Made by a program: the position numbers and the translations under genes | NCBI RefSeq assembly: GCF_014200455.1 | Contig: NZ_JACHBW010000011.1 | Coordinates: forward strand, 124,001 to 188,000 | DNA from: Paraburkholderia bannensis | GTDB lineage: Bacteria > Pseudomonadota > Gammaproteobacteria > Burkholderiales > Burkholderiaceae | Direction of reading: 5' to 3' | Length of the DNA stretch: 64,000 bases | The notes under the pieces: generated by a model | Database searches by the model: none | What the model was told of the DNA's origin: nothing | The model's input: the letters and a program-made list of their open reading frames with translations, nothing else | In this document: piece after piece, positions 7,849-17,303 of the stretch | Numbering within the stretch: the first letter of the stretch is position 1 | Layout of the letters: every line of letters starts with the position of its first letter

Positions 7849-10359
7849 TTACTCGGCGCGCAGCGTCAGAGTATGCACCGTCGGGCCCGGCAGAAAGGGC
7901 GTGGCAGCGCCATGCACCCACGCTTCATGCCCCGCGATGAAGTAAGGCGACATGGGATGGCCCGACTGCCCGCCCGGCATCTCGAAGATGCCCTCCTTTT
8001 CACGTCCTGGCGACACCACGAAACGCTCCGATGCGCCAAACGCCGGTAACTGCACGCGCGGCATATTGATGTCGCCGGGCAGCGGATCGGGCGGTGCGCT
8101 GAGCCAGCCGCGCACCCAGGGTAGCCACGTTGGCAGCATGCGCGCGAATGGATGTGCGATAGTCGAGCGGTTGTGCTCGCCCCAACGCGCTTGCGCGAGA
8201 CTCGTGCCCTTCGGCAACTGGGCGATCGAGTGATCGATGCGGTCGAGCATGAAGGCGCGCCAGTCCGCAAAACCAGCGGGTATCCACGCATGATGACTGG
8301 CGAGTATTTCCATCGTCGCGCCGTTGCGGGTGTTGGCCGCGCGATAGCTGAGTTCGGGCGCGACCGCGCCGAGATCCTTGTCGAGCGCGCCGAACCATGC
8401 TTCGTACAGCGAAAAATAGCACGCTCGCACCAAGCGGTAGCCCACGGCGTCAACATCCGCATGCCCGTTCCAGCCCTCGACCAGCCGCCGGAATTCCGCA
8501 CGCTCCGGATGCCCGTCCAGCGCGCGTGCGTCCAGCGCTTCGAGTACAACCCGTCGCCAGTATTCGATCCAGACGGCGCGGTCGTCGGTCTGCACCGCCA
8601 GCAAGTCGCGTTCGCTGGCGCGCGACAGTGCCAGCAGGTCGTTGCGGATCTGCGTGGCGCGCGCGCCCAGGTCGGTGCCCGCATCGCCAATCCGCACCGC
8701 TTCGCTCAGAGGCAAGGTGCGATTGTTCGCGGTCCAGAGACGGCCGATGGCAGGATTCAGAAGCACCGGATAGGCGTCGACGGACAGATAGCCTTGCCAC
8801 CCTGCATAGGTATCCGAACTAAATGGCAATCCATCGAATGCTGCGGCGCTCGCGTTCGGATCGACAAAGTGTGGCAGCGGCCCGGCCAGCGTCCAGCCGA
8901 TATGAGCTTGCGCGTCGGCCACCGTGAAGTTCTGCGTCGGCAGCCCGAAGGTTGGGGCGGCGTGGATGGCGTCGGCCACGTTCTTGAGGCCTTCGAGATT
9001 CACCAGATTCAGATTGACCGCCTGCGGGTCCTGCGCGACCCAATGCAGCGCATACGCGTGCTTGCCGACCACGAGTTGCGGTCCCCAGCGCGTTTGCGTA
9101 ACCGGCAAATCGACGCTCACGCCGCCTTTTACATCGAGGCGCTCGTGGATCACCTGTGCGGTCTCCCACGCGCCGCCAGGTACATGGTAGCGCTGCGGCC
9201 TGGCGGGATCGCGCTGCAATTCGATCAGATCGACGAAGCGGCCGTAGCTGTTCGTGAACGCCCACGCGATATGGCCGTTGCTGCCCGCCACCACGAGCGG
9301 CGCACCCGGCAGGCTCACGCCCGTGATGCGCCGCGTGCCCCCATCGGGCGCGGGATACACCAGCGAGATCCTGTACCAGATGTTCGGCAATGACAGGCCC
9401 AGGTGCATGTCGCTCGCGACCAGCGCGCCGCCTTGCGTGCCGTGCGCTCCGTCGACCGCGAAACTGTTGCTGCCGATCATCGAACTCACCGCCCCCGCGT
9501 CGACGAAACCCGGCACGCCAGCCAGCAGTGTTGATGCCTGCGACCCAGCGTCGGGTTCAGTTTCCATGGCGGACCGTTCAGCGCGCAGCCACGGCGGCGA
9601 TGCCGGCACGGCGACGGTTTCAGCGGGGCCGCTTTCACCGCTTGCACCGCTTGCACCATCGAGCGGCGCATCCCAGTGGCTGGTCCGCGGCAGCAGGAAC
9701 GCGAGCAGATCGGCGGGAACGCGCTCGCGCAACGCCGCTCGCGATAGCTCGCGACTGACCTGCTCGTATTGCAGATCGAAGTACATCGCGTACACCACAA
9801 GCAGCGTATCCTCGGCGCGCCAGGGCGCCGGTTGCGTGCGCAGCAACCAGTATTCGAACGGCCGCGCCCGCAGGGACCGAAGGCCATCGTTGACACCCGC
9901 CGTGTAGCGTTCGATCAGTTGCCGCTGATCCGCAGGCAATGCGGCCAGCGCGGCCTGCGCGTGCACCCGAAACCGCAAGGGCCGATCACGCCGGTCCAGC
10001 GGGAGCGCCGCTGCCCCGATGAGCGCACCCATCTCGCCGGCCGCCACCCGCCGCAGCAGATCCATCTGGAAGAAGCGGTCCTGCGCATGAAGAAAGCCGC
10101 TCGCATAGGCAACATCGCCGCGCGTGAGGCCTTCCACCGTCGGCACGCCCAGCGCGTCGCGTTGAATCGTCACCGCTGCGCCAAGCGGCGCGGGCTGTGT
10201 GCCGTCCAGCTCAGGCAGGCTGGCACGCAGTATCAGCCAGCCTGCCTGAACGATAGCCATCAGAACGACGATGACGACAACCAGCACGACCTTCGGCCAG
10301 GTTCGGCGCCGCTTGCGGAAGCCAGGCCCGACAGGATCTTTGTGAATGGCGCGCGACAC
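7849..10359 (-). CDS. Penicillin-acylase-family Ntn hydrolase, membrane-anchored
   Basis: An 836-aa self-cleaving amidohydrolase. Residues 22-45 are a hydrophobic signal/anchor (VVLVVVIVVLMAIVQAGW), so it acts in the periplasm. The alpha-chain domain carries the SGFLHAQDRFFQMDLLRR motif. The autoproteolytic site is IG/SNSF, giving Ser297 as the catalytic N-terminal nucleophile of the beta chain. VASDMHLGLSLPNIWY follows, as in penicillin acylases. Family members cleave penicillins, acyl-homoserine lactones or other amides; the substrate cannot be told from sequence. It starts with GTG at 10359 with a weak ribosome site. It converges on the pentapeptide gene with only 27 bases between stops. 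Confidence 0.86.
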   Translation of the reverse strand: MSRAIHKDPVGPGFRKRRRTWPKVVLVVVIVVLMAIVQAGWLILRASLPELDGTQPAPLGAAVTIQRDALGVPTVEGLTRGDVAYASGFLHAQDRFFQMDLLRRVAAGEMGALIGAAALPLDRRDRPLRFRVHAQAALAALPADQRQLIERYTAGVNDGLRSLRARPFEYWLLRTQPAPWRAEDTLLVVYAMYFDLQYEQVSRELSRAALRERVPADLLAFLLPRTSHWDAPLDGASGASGESGPAETVAVPASPPWLRAERSAMETEPDAGSQASTLLAGVPGFVDAGAVSSMIGSNSFAVDGAHGTQGGALVASDMHLGLSLPNIWYRISLVYPAPDGGTRRITGVSLPGAPLVVAGSNGHIAWAFTNSYGRFVDLIELQRDPARPQRYHVPGGAWETAQVIHERLDVKGGVSVDLPVTQTRWGPQLVVGKHAYALHWVAQDPQAVNLNLVNLEGLKNVADAIHAAPTFGLPTQNFTVADAQAHIGWTLAGPLPHFVDPNASAAAFDGLPFSSDTYAGWQGYLSVDAYPVLLNPAIGRLWTANNRTLPLSEAVRIGDAGTDLGARATQIRNDLLALSRASERDLLAVQTDDRAVWIEYWRRVVLEALDARALDGHPERAEFRRLVEGWNGHADVDAVGYRLVRACYFSLYEAWFGALDKDLGAVAPELSYRAANTRNGATMEILASHHAWIPAGFADWRAFMLDRIDHSIAQLPKGTSLAQARWGEHNRSTIAHPFARMLPTWLPWVRGWLSAPPDPLPGDINMPRVQLPAFGASERFVVSPGREKEGIFEMPGGQSGHPMSPYFIAGHEAWVHGAATPFLPGPTVHTLTLRAE

Positions 10360-10798
10360 GGTTTGGGCCTACTTGGAAGGGTCGATGTTGTGTGGCGGCG
10401 CGAAACTTACGCAATCGCGCCCCGCAGACCGGCGTTCGCTCAACGCTTACGGCCGGCTCACTATAGCCGAAAGCGGCGGGCAGCTTAAGCCGTTACCCGC
10501 AACGCATTTGCCGCGCCTTGCGTGTTCGACATCGCCATCCGGATCGATGACCAATACGCAAAATCACACGGGACATCCGCTACGGCGCGTTCGACATTCG
10601 CAATCCATCAGCGCATAGCGATCAAGCGTGGCAAGTCATGGCATGACACCGCAATGAGATGACTAATTCGCGGCATCGGCCAGCCCGCACCCAAACACAC
10701 TGGAAAGTAGCGGAGCGCACAATTGACGATTACGCACCACCGCATTTCCGTCACCAGATTATTGCTGAAATTGAATTTATACGTAGATTCGCTTGCCA
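10360..10798. other. Gene-free stretch upstream of the acylase gene
   Basis: About 440 bases between the start of the leftward acylase gene and the candidate small RNA. I see no conserved protein in any frame, no tRNA and no strong hairpin. Presumably it carries the acylase promoter, but I cannot name its hexamers. Confidence 0.5.
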
Positions 10799-10810
10799 TA
10801 CAATGCGCCC

Positions 10811-10875
10811 AACTGTTTTTGTTTCAAACAGTTATCCACGCTTTATAGCCCCGCTCTTGCAGCGGGGCTTTTTTT
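10811..10875 (+). ncRNA. Candidate small RNA upstream of the porin gene
   Basis: Two perfect hairpins follow each other: AACTGTTT/AAACAGTT at 10811-10833 (7-base loop) and AGCCCCGCT/AGCGGGGCT at 10847-10869 (5-base loop), the second followed by seven T. A -10-like TACAAT sits at 10799-10804, which would place the transcript start at about 10811, exactly at the base of the first hairpin. The -35 is poor (TTTATA at 10776). No rightward gene lies upstream that would need this terminator. Together this is the layout of a free-standing ~65-nt RNA. Its targets are unknown; the porin gene downstream is an obvious but unproven candidate. Confidence 0.45.
10847..10875 (+). terminator. Strong rho-independent terminator
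   Basis: A 9-bp perfect GC-rich stem (AGCCCCGCT cttgc AGCGGGGCT) runs straight into a run of seven T. It is oriented rightward. It would end the proposed small RNA and insulate the porin promoter. Confidence 0.85.
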
Positions 10876-11233
10876 CATTGTGCGTATTCGTCGCAAATTT
10901 CCCCTGTTTCAGGCCATTTTCGCCGCCTCGTCATACTCGACACACCCGCAATCTCCGAGCGGCCCGGCCCTAAACGGCCGCAAATCTTACGGCTCATACT
11001 TAAATCTTCCCGGCGCGTAATATTCTCCCGCCGCACGTGCTCCTTTCTCGCTCAAACCATTGATTCGATAAAACTAATTGCGCCCGCAACGTCTTCGCTT
11101 CAATCGGGCTGGATTATCAGCGGTGTCACAATTTTGCTACGAATTTTTTATTGGGTCTTGCATGGATACCAATGCGCAATATAGCCTTCGGGCCTCGAAT
11201 CAAAAGCAGTTCCACAACAAATCGGAGTTACAG

Positions 11234-12388
11234 ATGAAATCACGCGCCCTTACTCTCGCAGCGTTTGCCGCGTTCGGCATCGCCGGTGTCGCCCACGCAC
11301 AATCGAGCGTCACGCTCTACGGTGTTGTCGATACCTCGCTCACCTACGTCAGCCACGCAAGCGGCAGCAAGAACCTCTGGGCGCTGGGCAACAGCAGCTA
11401 CGGCAACCTGGCCGGTTCGCGCTGGGGCGTGAAGGGCTCGGAAGACCTGGGCGGCGGCCTGAAGGCAATCTTCCAGCTCGAAAGCGGCTTCAACCCGTCG
11501 ACGGGCGCTTCGGGCCAAGGCGGCGCGCTGTTCGGCCGCCAGTCGTTTGTCGGTCTTGCCAGCGACCAGTTCGGTACGGTTACGCTGGGCCGTCAGTATG
11601 ACCCGCTGGTCGACCTGATCCAGGGCATCACCGCCGACAACTACTTCGGCTCGGTGTTCGCCACGGCCGGCGACGTCGACAACTACGACAACAGCTTCCG
11701 CGTGAACAACGCAGTCAAGTACGCATCGCCGATCTATCGCGGCCTGCAGGCTGAAGTCATGTACTCGTTCGGCGGCGTGGCGGGTTCGACGGGTTCGAAG
11801 CAGTCGTACTCGGCAGCGCTCGCGTACAACAACGGCCCGCTGGCTGTTGCCGCTGGCTACTACTACGCGGCCAACAGCGCAGGCGAGCGCACCACCTGGT
11901 CGAGCACCTCGGACGGCACGTTCGACGGCCCGATCAACAACGGCTACGCAACGGCGCACTCGCTGCAGATCGCACGCGTGGCCGCGCAGTACACGATCGG
12001 CTCGTTCATCCTGGGCGCTGGCTACAGCAACGCCCAATACGCTGCAGACGCAAACTCGGCGTTCGACAGCAAGCAGAAGTACAACACGGCTCAAGGTTTC
12101 CTCGCATACCAGGCAACCCCGGCCCTGCTGGTCGGCGCTGGCTACAGCTACACGCACGCAAGCGGCGACACCTCGGCGAACTACCATCAGTTCTCGCTGG
12201 GCGGCGACTACAACCTGTCGAAGCGCACCGATGTCTACGTGACGGCGGCTTACCAGCACGCAAGCGGAACGACGCGCGACGCGGACACGGGCCTCGTGAC
12301 CTCGGCGCAGGCGTCGATCGGCTCGTATGGCTACGCCGGCACGGGCTCGCAGACCCTCGTGAACCTGGGCCTGCGTCACCGCTTCTAA
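11234..12388 (+). CDS. Outer-membrane porin (Gram-negative porin 4 / OmpC-like)
   Basis: A 384-aa trimeric general porin. Residues 1-22 are a signal peptide ending AHA, and the mature protein begins QSSVTLYGVVDTSLTY, the hallmark of Burkholderia porins. Further family segments are SRWGVKGSEDLGGGLKAIF, FGRQSFVGL and LGRQYDPLVDL. The last residues LRHRF end in the phenylalanine recognised by the BAM machinery. The frame is open to 11078, but ATG at 11234 has CGGAG before it and starts the signal peptide. Downstream is a strong terminator, so it is monocistronic. The upstream leader (10876-11233) is long and AT-rich and may be regulated. Confidence 0.92.
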   Translation: MKSRALTLAAFAAFGIAGVAHAQSSVTLYGVVDTSLTYVSHASGSKNLWALGNSSYGNLAGSRWGVKGSEDLGGGLKAIFQLESGFNPSTGASGQGGALFGRQSFVGLASDQFGTVTLGRQYDPLVDLIQGITADNYFGSVFATAGDVDNYDNSFRVNNAVKYASPIYRGLQAEVMYSFGGVAGSTGSKQSYSAALAYNNGPLAVAAGYYYAANSAGERTTWSSTSDGTFDGPINNGYATAHSLQIARVAAQYTIGSFILGAGYSNAQYAADANSAFDSKQKYNTAQGFLAYQATPALLVGAGYSYTHASGDTSANYHQFSLGGDYNLSKRTDVYVTAAYQHASGTTRDADTGLVTSAQASIGSYGYAGTGSQTLVNLGLRHRF

Positions 12389-12442
12389 GCGAAGCCTCGA
12401 ATGTGCGTGCGGCTGAATTCGTCCAGCCGCAACGTGCAAGGA

Positions 12443-12477
12443 CGCCCGCAACGCTTCCAGCGCTGCGGGCGTTTTTT
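12443..12477 (+). terminator. Rho-independent terminator of the porin gene
   Basis: CGCCCGCA at 12443-12450 pairs with TGCGGGCG at 12464-12471, with an inner CGCT/AGCG pair, followed by six T. It lies 54 bases after the porin stop. Confidence 0.87.
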
Positions 12478-12659
12478 ATGGTCCGCGCGCGAAGCGCCTG
12501 GATCCATCGATGTCTCAATACTTGCGCCCTATTTCGTGGCGCGCGCATCGAATCTTCATGCGGCATGTTTCGTCGCTTGCGTCGATTGCGTCGATTGCCG
12601 CCGTCGTGGCACAGCACATGCTCTAGTGAGCGTACCTTTCGCCACTCCATAGGAGAACG

Positions 12660-13070
12660 ATGATGAAGTCGATCAAGCACCTTGCCGCGGTCGCGGCACT
12701 CTTTGCCGTACCGCTCGCCGCGCTCGCGCAGGCCCAGACGCCGATCGTCGAACCCGGTCTCGCCGGCAACGACGCGCTTACGCGCGCGCAGGTCAAACAG
12801 GACCAGGCGCGTCTGGAGCATTCGGGTTACGACACTTCAGTGGGCGATCAGGCCTCGTATCCGCGCCAGTTGCAGGCCGCCGAAGCGCGAGTCGGTCAGG
12901 AACAGGTGCGTGAAGTCGCCAGCGGCGAGTACACGCCGCCAGCCAGCAGCGGATACGGCGGCGTGATGTCGGGTTCCGACGCAGCGGGTGCACCCGTGCA
13001 ACCCGCACGACCGGCACAACCCGCACACACTGGCGCACCGGGAATGAAGCCGACCTACTTCGGCAATTGA
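12660..13070 (+). CDS. DUF4148 periplasmic protein
   Basis: A 136-aa exported protein. Residues 1-24 form a signal peptide (hydrophobic AAVAALFAVPLAALAQAQ). The DUF4148 core follows: LTRAQVKQDQARLEHSGYD, then YPRQLQAAEARV. DUF4148 proteins are abundant in Burkholderiaceae and of unknown function; they are often multicopy and stress-regulated. The C-terminus is Ala/Pro/Gly-rich and disordered. AGGAG precedes the double ATG at 12660/12663. It stands alone, converging on the broken Nramp gene. Confidence 0.85.
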   Translation: MMKSIKHLAAVAALFAVPLAALAQAQTPIVEPGLAGNDALTRAQVKQDQARLEHSGYDTSVGDQASYPRQLQAAEARVGQEQVREVASGEYTPPASSGYGGVMSGSDAAGAPVQPARPAQPAHTGAPGMKPTYFGN

Positions 13071-13113
13071 TCGGGTACGCCGTGTAATAAGGCGCATCGC
13101 CAGCATCAGCCAT

Positions 13114-13140
13114 CGCGCGGCATTCAGAAGATGCCGCGCG
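13114..13140. terminator. Perfect 10-bp hairpin between convergent genes
   Basis: CGCGCGGCAT tcagaag ATGCCGCGCG lies 44 bases after the DUF4148 stop and 56 bases after the leftward Nramp stop. The U-tract is weak (TTGCG), so it is a probable but not certain bidirectional terminator. Confidence 0.5.
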
Positions 13141-13195
13141 TTGCGTCATATCGATTTCGAATGCCGGGAACCAGCGCAAGCGTCAGGCCCTCAGT

Positions 13196-14458
13196 CTACA
13201 TGGGACGCCATCCCCGAATCGCGCCCCAGACACCTGCCGCGCTGACGATCGAACCCACGGCGATCACGAGCCACGGATAAAGCCCCCGCGGCCGGTGCGG
13301 TTTGGGCAATACCGTCACGCCAAGCGCCACCAGCATCACCACCACGAACGGCAACATCAACGCATTGACCACCTGCGCCGCCACGTTCAGCGAGACCAGA
13401 TCCGGCGAAAGCCACACGAAACAGGCGCTCCCCGCGACGGACAGCGCGTAGGCCGCGTAAAACCACGGCGCGCGCGTCGGGCGCGCTTCGAGCGAGCTCT
13501 TGTAGCCCAATACTTCGCCAAGCCCCCAGGCAAGCGCCAGCGAACTCACGATGGCCGCCACCAGCGCCGCGCCCAACACGCCCACGCCAAACAGAAGACG
13601 CCCTGCAAATGGACCGAGTTCGGCCGCCAGCGCATTGCCGATTTCGCCGATGCTGCCCAGCGAGCGCGACTGCCCATGCGCCGACAACGTCGCTGCAGCC
13701 GCAACCAGCACAGCACCCGTCAGCAATTGCGTCAGCACCGCGCCCACCGCGGTTTCGATTCTTGCCGATGTGAGATCCTTCGCGCCGGACGCGGCCACGC
13801 CGGCCGTGTCCGCCACCGCGGCCTGTTGATAGAACACCATCCAGGAATTGAACGTTGCGCCAATCAGCGCCGCCGCGAGGTAGCCGAATTCGCGATCGCC
13901 AATCGGCAATTGCGTCATTTCCCGCACCATGAGAGGGAATTACGGGCGAGCGCTCCACGCGACGGCGAAAAACGCCAGATCGAAAACGCCGATGGCAATG
14001 GCGATACGGTCGACGCGCCGATGCGAGCCCGTCAGCACGATGCCAAACAGCGCCGCCACCGCAAGCGGCAGTGAAACGGCGCGCGATACGCCAAACATTT
14101 CGCCCACACCGGCTACACCGGTGAACTCGGTCACGAGCGAGCCGACCACCGCCACGATCAGCCCGGCTGCAGCCAGGCCCGCACAGAGCGGGCCATACCG
14201 CGCGCGCACCAGTTCACCGAAGCCACGACCGGTAAAGATGCCCAGCCGCACGGTCAGTTCCTGAACCATGTACAGCAGCGGCACGAGCGCCAGCAGCACC
14301 GGCAACAATCGCAGGCCCGCTTGCGCGCCCGCCTGCGCAGCCGTCACGACATTGCCGGCATCGCAGTCCGCCAGCATGACGAGCAATCCTGGGCCCCATG
14401 TCGCGAGCCGGGTAAGCCCGGCAGCCAGGCTCGCATTGTGCAAAGAGAAACGGGCCAT
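13196..14458 (-). pseudogene. Nramp-family divalent metal transporter interrupted by one in-frame stop
   Basis: Two consecutive frames are one protein of about 420 codons split by a single TAA at 13940-13942. The first half has TM1 GPGLLVMLADCDAGNVV and runs to AVAWSARP; the same frame continues after the stop with FPLMVREMTQLPIGDREFG and the remaining helices. Length and helix order match Nramp transporters, which import Mn2+/Fe2+ by proton coupling. The TM1 motif is DAGN instead of DPGN, and TM6 reads ATFNSWMVFYQQ instead of the usual MPH motif. An internal ATG at 13930 could restart translation, but half a LeuT fold should not work. It lies 150 bases downstream of the P450 gene. Confidence 0.82.
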
Positions 14459-14608
14459 GCTTTTTTGAAAGGATGTAGTTGCGGCAGGCGTATGCGAAGG
14501 TTCTTCAAGGCGTCGGGCGATTGTAGCGCCCGAGTGAACGCGCGCTGATCCGGCAGGCTCGCGCATTGCTCGCGCGCGGACGCCAGCTCACGCACCCACT
14601 CTGCGCAA

Positions 14609-16030
14609 TCAGCGCCGTTGCATTATCGCCAGATGCATCGGCAGTTCGGGCCGCAGCGTCACATTGAGCACCGGGCGCGGCGGTGCTGCGCCAGCAGGCA
14701 CGGACAGCGTAAAGCGTTGCAGCAGCATGGCGGCAATCACCGTCATCTCGTTCATCGCCAGATGCTGCCCCAGGCACACACGCGGCCCCGCGCCAAACGG
14801 GATATACGCGCCGCGCGGCGGCTCGGGCACCCCGGGCGCATCGCTCGCGAAACGCTCGGGACGGAACGCTTCGGGATCGGCAAACCATCGCGGATCGCGA
14901 TGCATCAGATGCACGGGGATCATGAACAGCGTACGCGCAGGCAAGGTCCACTCGCCCAGTTGCACGGCGCGCGTGGCGCGTCGGCTAATGAGCAGCGGCG
15001 CAACAGGGTAGAGCCGCAAGGTCTCCTTGAGCGTCTGCACCAGATAAGCCAGTTGCGGCAGGGTTTCGGCGCTCGGCGCGCGACCTTGCAGCACACGCTG
15101 GACTTCCTCGCGCGCGCTGCGTTGCGCATCCGGATTCGACGCCATGCACCACGCCCACCACACCAGCGTCGCTGCCGTGGTTTCGTGCCCTGCGAGGAAG
15201 ATCGTCATGCATTCGTCGCGCACGTTCTGCATCGATAAAGCCGTGCCATCGTCGCGCGATTGCAGCAGACGGGTCAGCAGATCGTCGGGCCAGGCCTCGC
15301 GCGCCAGCTTCAGGCGGTGCTGCAAATGCCGCTCGATCAGATCCTTCAGAGTCCTTAGCGATTTGCGCTTGTTTCGTTTCCACGGCATCCAGTCCGGCAT
15401 GCTCGCCGGCCAGTAGAATTCCGCGTTGGCGGCCGCGCTGGTCACGCGGATGGCCTGCTCTGCCACGCGCACGTCCTCGCCGATGTGGCTGGAGAAGACC
15501 ATCTGGAGGATCACGTCCATGGTCAGCATCGTGAGCGCGCTCTCAATGGGCCAGTTGGCGTCTTCGCCCGGCCACCGCGCAAACGCCTGCGTGGCCGCAG
15601 TCACAATCGTTGGCGAAAAGCCTTCCACGGCCTTGGGCAAAAACCCCGGAACCAGGGCGTGACGGCGGCTACGCCAGGCCTCGCCTTCGGCGGTCAGCAC
15701 GCTATGCCCATGGACCTGCGAGAATACGCGGATGCCGCGCTCCCAGCGTATCAATGCATCGTGATGCGTTACGAGCAGCTCGCGCGCGAGTTGCGGATCG
15801 GCGACCACGACCTCATGCTCGGGCCAGATACGCAGATGCACGATATCTCCGTAGGCCTTTTGCCACGCGGCCAACGTGCCGGGCAAATCGCGCGACATGG
15901 CGATCAACAGACGCCAGCCGGTGAGGCCCGTCCTGGGACCTGGCGGCCAGGTTTGGCGGGAACCCACCGGCGCCGCATCCGGCGGCGAACTGCGATGAAA
16001 CGGGCATTGATGCTCAGAGGGCATAGTCAT
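14609..16030 (-). CDS. Cytochrome P450
   Basis: A 473-aa soluble monooxygenase. All signature motifs are present: I-helix AGHETTA (oxygen activation), K-helix ETLRLYP (ExxR), the FRPERF segment, and the heme loop FGAGPRVCLG with Cys419 as the thiolate ligand. The N-terminal GPRTGLTGWRLLIAMSRD and the overall pattern resemble the fatty-acid/CYP4-like bacterial group more than camphor-type P450s. No redox partner gene is adjacent, so it must use ferredoxin encoded elsewhere. Several starts are possible (16054, 16030, 16024); 16030 has AGGA upstream. It is divergent from an AraC regulator 111 bases away, a probable controller. Confidence 0.87.
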   Translation of the reverse strand: MTMPSEHQCPFHRSSPPDAAPVGSRQTWPPGPRTGLTGWRLLIAMSRDLPGTLAAWQKAYGDIVHLRIWPEHEVVVADPQLARELLVTHHDALIRWERGIRVFSQVHGHSVLTAEGEAWRSRRHALVPGFLPKAVEGFSPTIVTAATQAFARWPGEDANWPIESALTMLTMDVILQMVFSSHIGEDVRVAEQAIRVTSAAANAEFYWPASMPDWMPWKRNKRKSLRTLKDLIERHLQHRLKLAREAWPDDLLTRLLQSRDDGTALSMQNVRDECMTIFLAGHETTAATLVWWAWCMASNPDAQRSAREEVQRVLQGRAPSAETLPQLAYLVQTLKETLRLYPVAPLLISRRATRAVQLGEWTLPARTLFMIPVHLMHRDPRWFADPEAFRPERFASDAPGVPEPPRGAYIPFGAGPRVCLGQHLAMNEMTVIAAMLLQRFTLSVPAGAAPPRPVLNVTLRPELPMHLAIMQRR

Positions 16031-16141
16031 GGCTTCACGAGTCCTGATGATCATGGACCCGATTCTGGACCGGCAAGCGCGCGTTTTCTTGAACGCAAAC
16101 GACATCGACAGTCTCACTGCGCCTGCCTATACTGCGCGCTC

Positions 16142-17116
16142 ATGAATCCAATGCCAACCCTTTCGGGCTACCCCGATCCGCTCACGCGCGCGCCGCGGGT
16201 ATCGCAGGGCGAGCGGCAGCCGTACGCGCGCCTTCATCTCGCGCCGCCCGGCCTGCAGGGCGCGGTGGTCGCCGTGCTGTGCCGCGATGCGCGCGGCTTC
16301 GAGCTGAGCGACGCCCAACGTCTGACGCATTTCCCTGCTACGCCGATGGTGAGCCTGAGCTGGTTCCATGGCGTCGATGCGGGTCGCATCGAGCAGAGCG
16401 GCGAAGGTGACGGCTACGGCGACGGTGAAGGTAAAAGCGAAGGTGAAGGCCCAATCTGGACGCCGTTCAACGCGGCCGTGGTGCTATCGGGCAGTCATTC
16501 CCGGCCCAGCACATGCTGGGCGCGCAACGACGGCCGCATGGGCATGATCTGCTTCCAGGCGGATGCCGCGCAGGCCCTGTTCGGGGTCGATCTGGGCGCG
16601 ATTCAGGACGCGATCGTCGACGCGCGCGCCTTGCTCGGCCTCACATGGCACGCGCTATTCGACGCGCTGCTCGATTCGGACAGCGACGCCGCAGCGCTCG
16701 CCGCGCTCCAGCATCACCTGACGCCGCGCTGGCGCGCGCTCAGCGGCGCGAGTCCGATCCTTCCGTCGCTGCGCGAGGCAGGCCGCTATTGGGTCAGGCG
16801 GCTCGCCTGGCAGGCGCATGAATGGCGGCGCTCGCATAGCCCGCGGCAGGTGGAACGGCGCATCAAGGCGTATAGCGGGCGCTCGTTGCGCGAATGGCAA
16901 GCGCTCGTCAAAACGGAGGGCCTGTTCTTCAACGTACGTGCGCAATATGAAGCCGGCGAGGCGCTGGATTGGGCAGCCATCGCGCACGACGAAGGCTTTG
17001 CCGATCAGGCGCATTTGAGCCGTGCCGTCAAACGCAGCACGGGCTTTTCTCCCAACGAGTTCGCGCGGCGCTTTGCCGAGGACGAATCGTTCTGGGTCTA
17101 TCGCTTGTGGGTGTGA
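16142..17116 (+). CDS. AraC-family transcriptional regulator
   Basis: A 324-aa regulator. The C-terminal double HTH is clear: ERRIKAYSGRSLREWQAL, then IAHDEGFADQAHLSRAVKR and STGFSPNEFARRF. The N-terminal half is a probable sensor domain without a recognised ligand motif. Residues ~88-106 form a Gly/Glu/Asp low-complexity linker (GEGDGYGDGEGKSEGEG) encoded by imperfect GGCGAAGGT repeats at about 16401-16452, a likely length-variable site. It is divergent from the cytochrome P450 gene and may regulate it. The frame is open far upstream, but the ATG at 16142 gives a normal AraC length. Confidence 0.86.
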   Translation: MNPMPTLSGYPDPLTRAPRVSQGERQPYARLHLAPPGLQGAVVAVLCRDARGFELSDAQRLTHFPATPMVSLSWFHGVDAGRIEQSGEGDGYGDGEGKSEGEGPIWTPFNAAVVLSGSHSRPSTCWARNDGRMGMICFQADAAQALFGVDLGAIQDAIVDARALLGLTWHALFDALLDSDSDAAALAALQHHLTPRWRALSGASPILPSLREAGRYWVRRLAWQAHEWRRSHSPRQVERRIKAYSGRSLREWQALVKTEGLFFNVRAQYEAGEALDWAAIAHDEGFADQAHLSRAVKRSTGFSPNEFARRFAEDESFWVYRLWV

Positions 17117-17303
17117 AGGCCCGCAGCCGCCAGAGCCGGGCGTCGGCGACGCGCCCAGCGTCACGCTCATGATCGACGAGCCAATTGCTGGCTTCGATCA
17201 TCGCAAACTGTACCTGTGCAACGGCGTGCCGCATTGATATCGTGGGTGACGAACACCGCTGCCAGCCGCGGGCTTCTTCCTTCGTCATACGGGCGCACGT
17301 CAA

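Noticed and set aside
8152..9393. A 413-codon plus-strand frame opposite the acylase gene
   Set aside because: Antisense shadow; the minus-strand frame has the Ntn-hydrolase site and full length.
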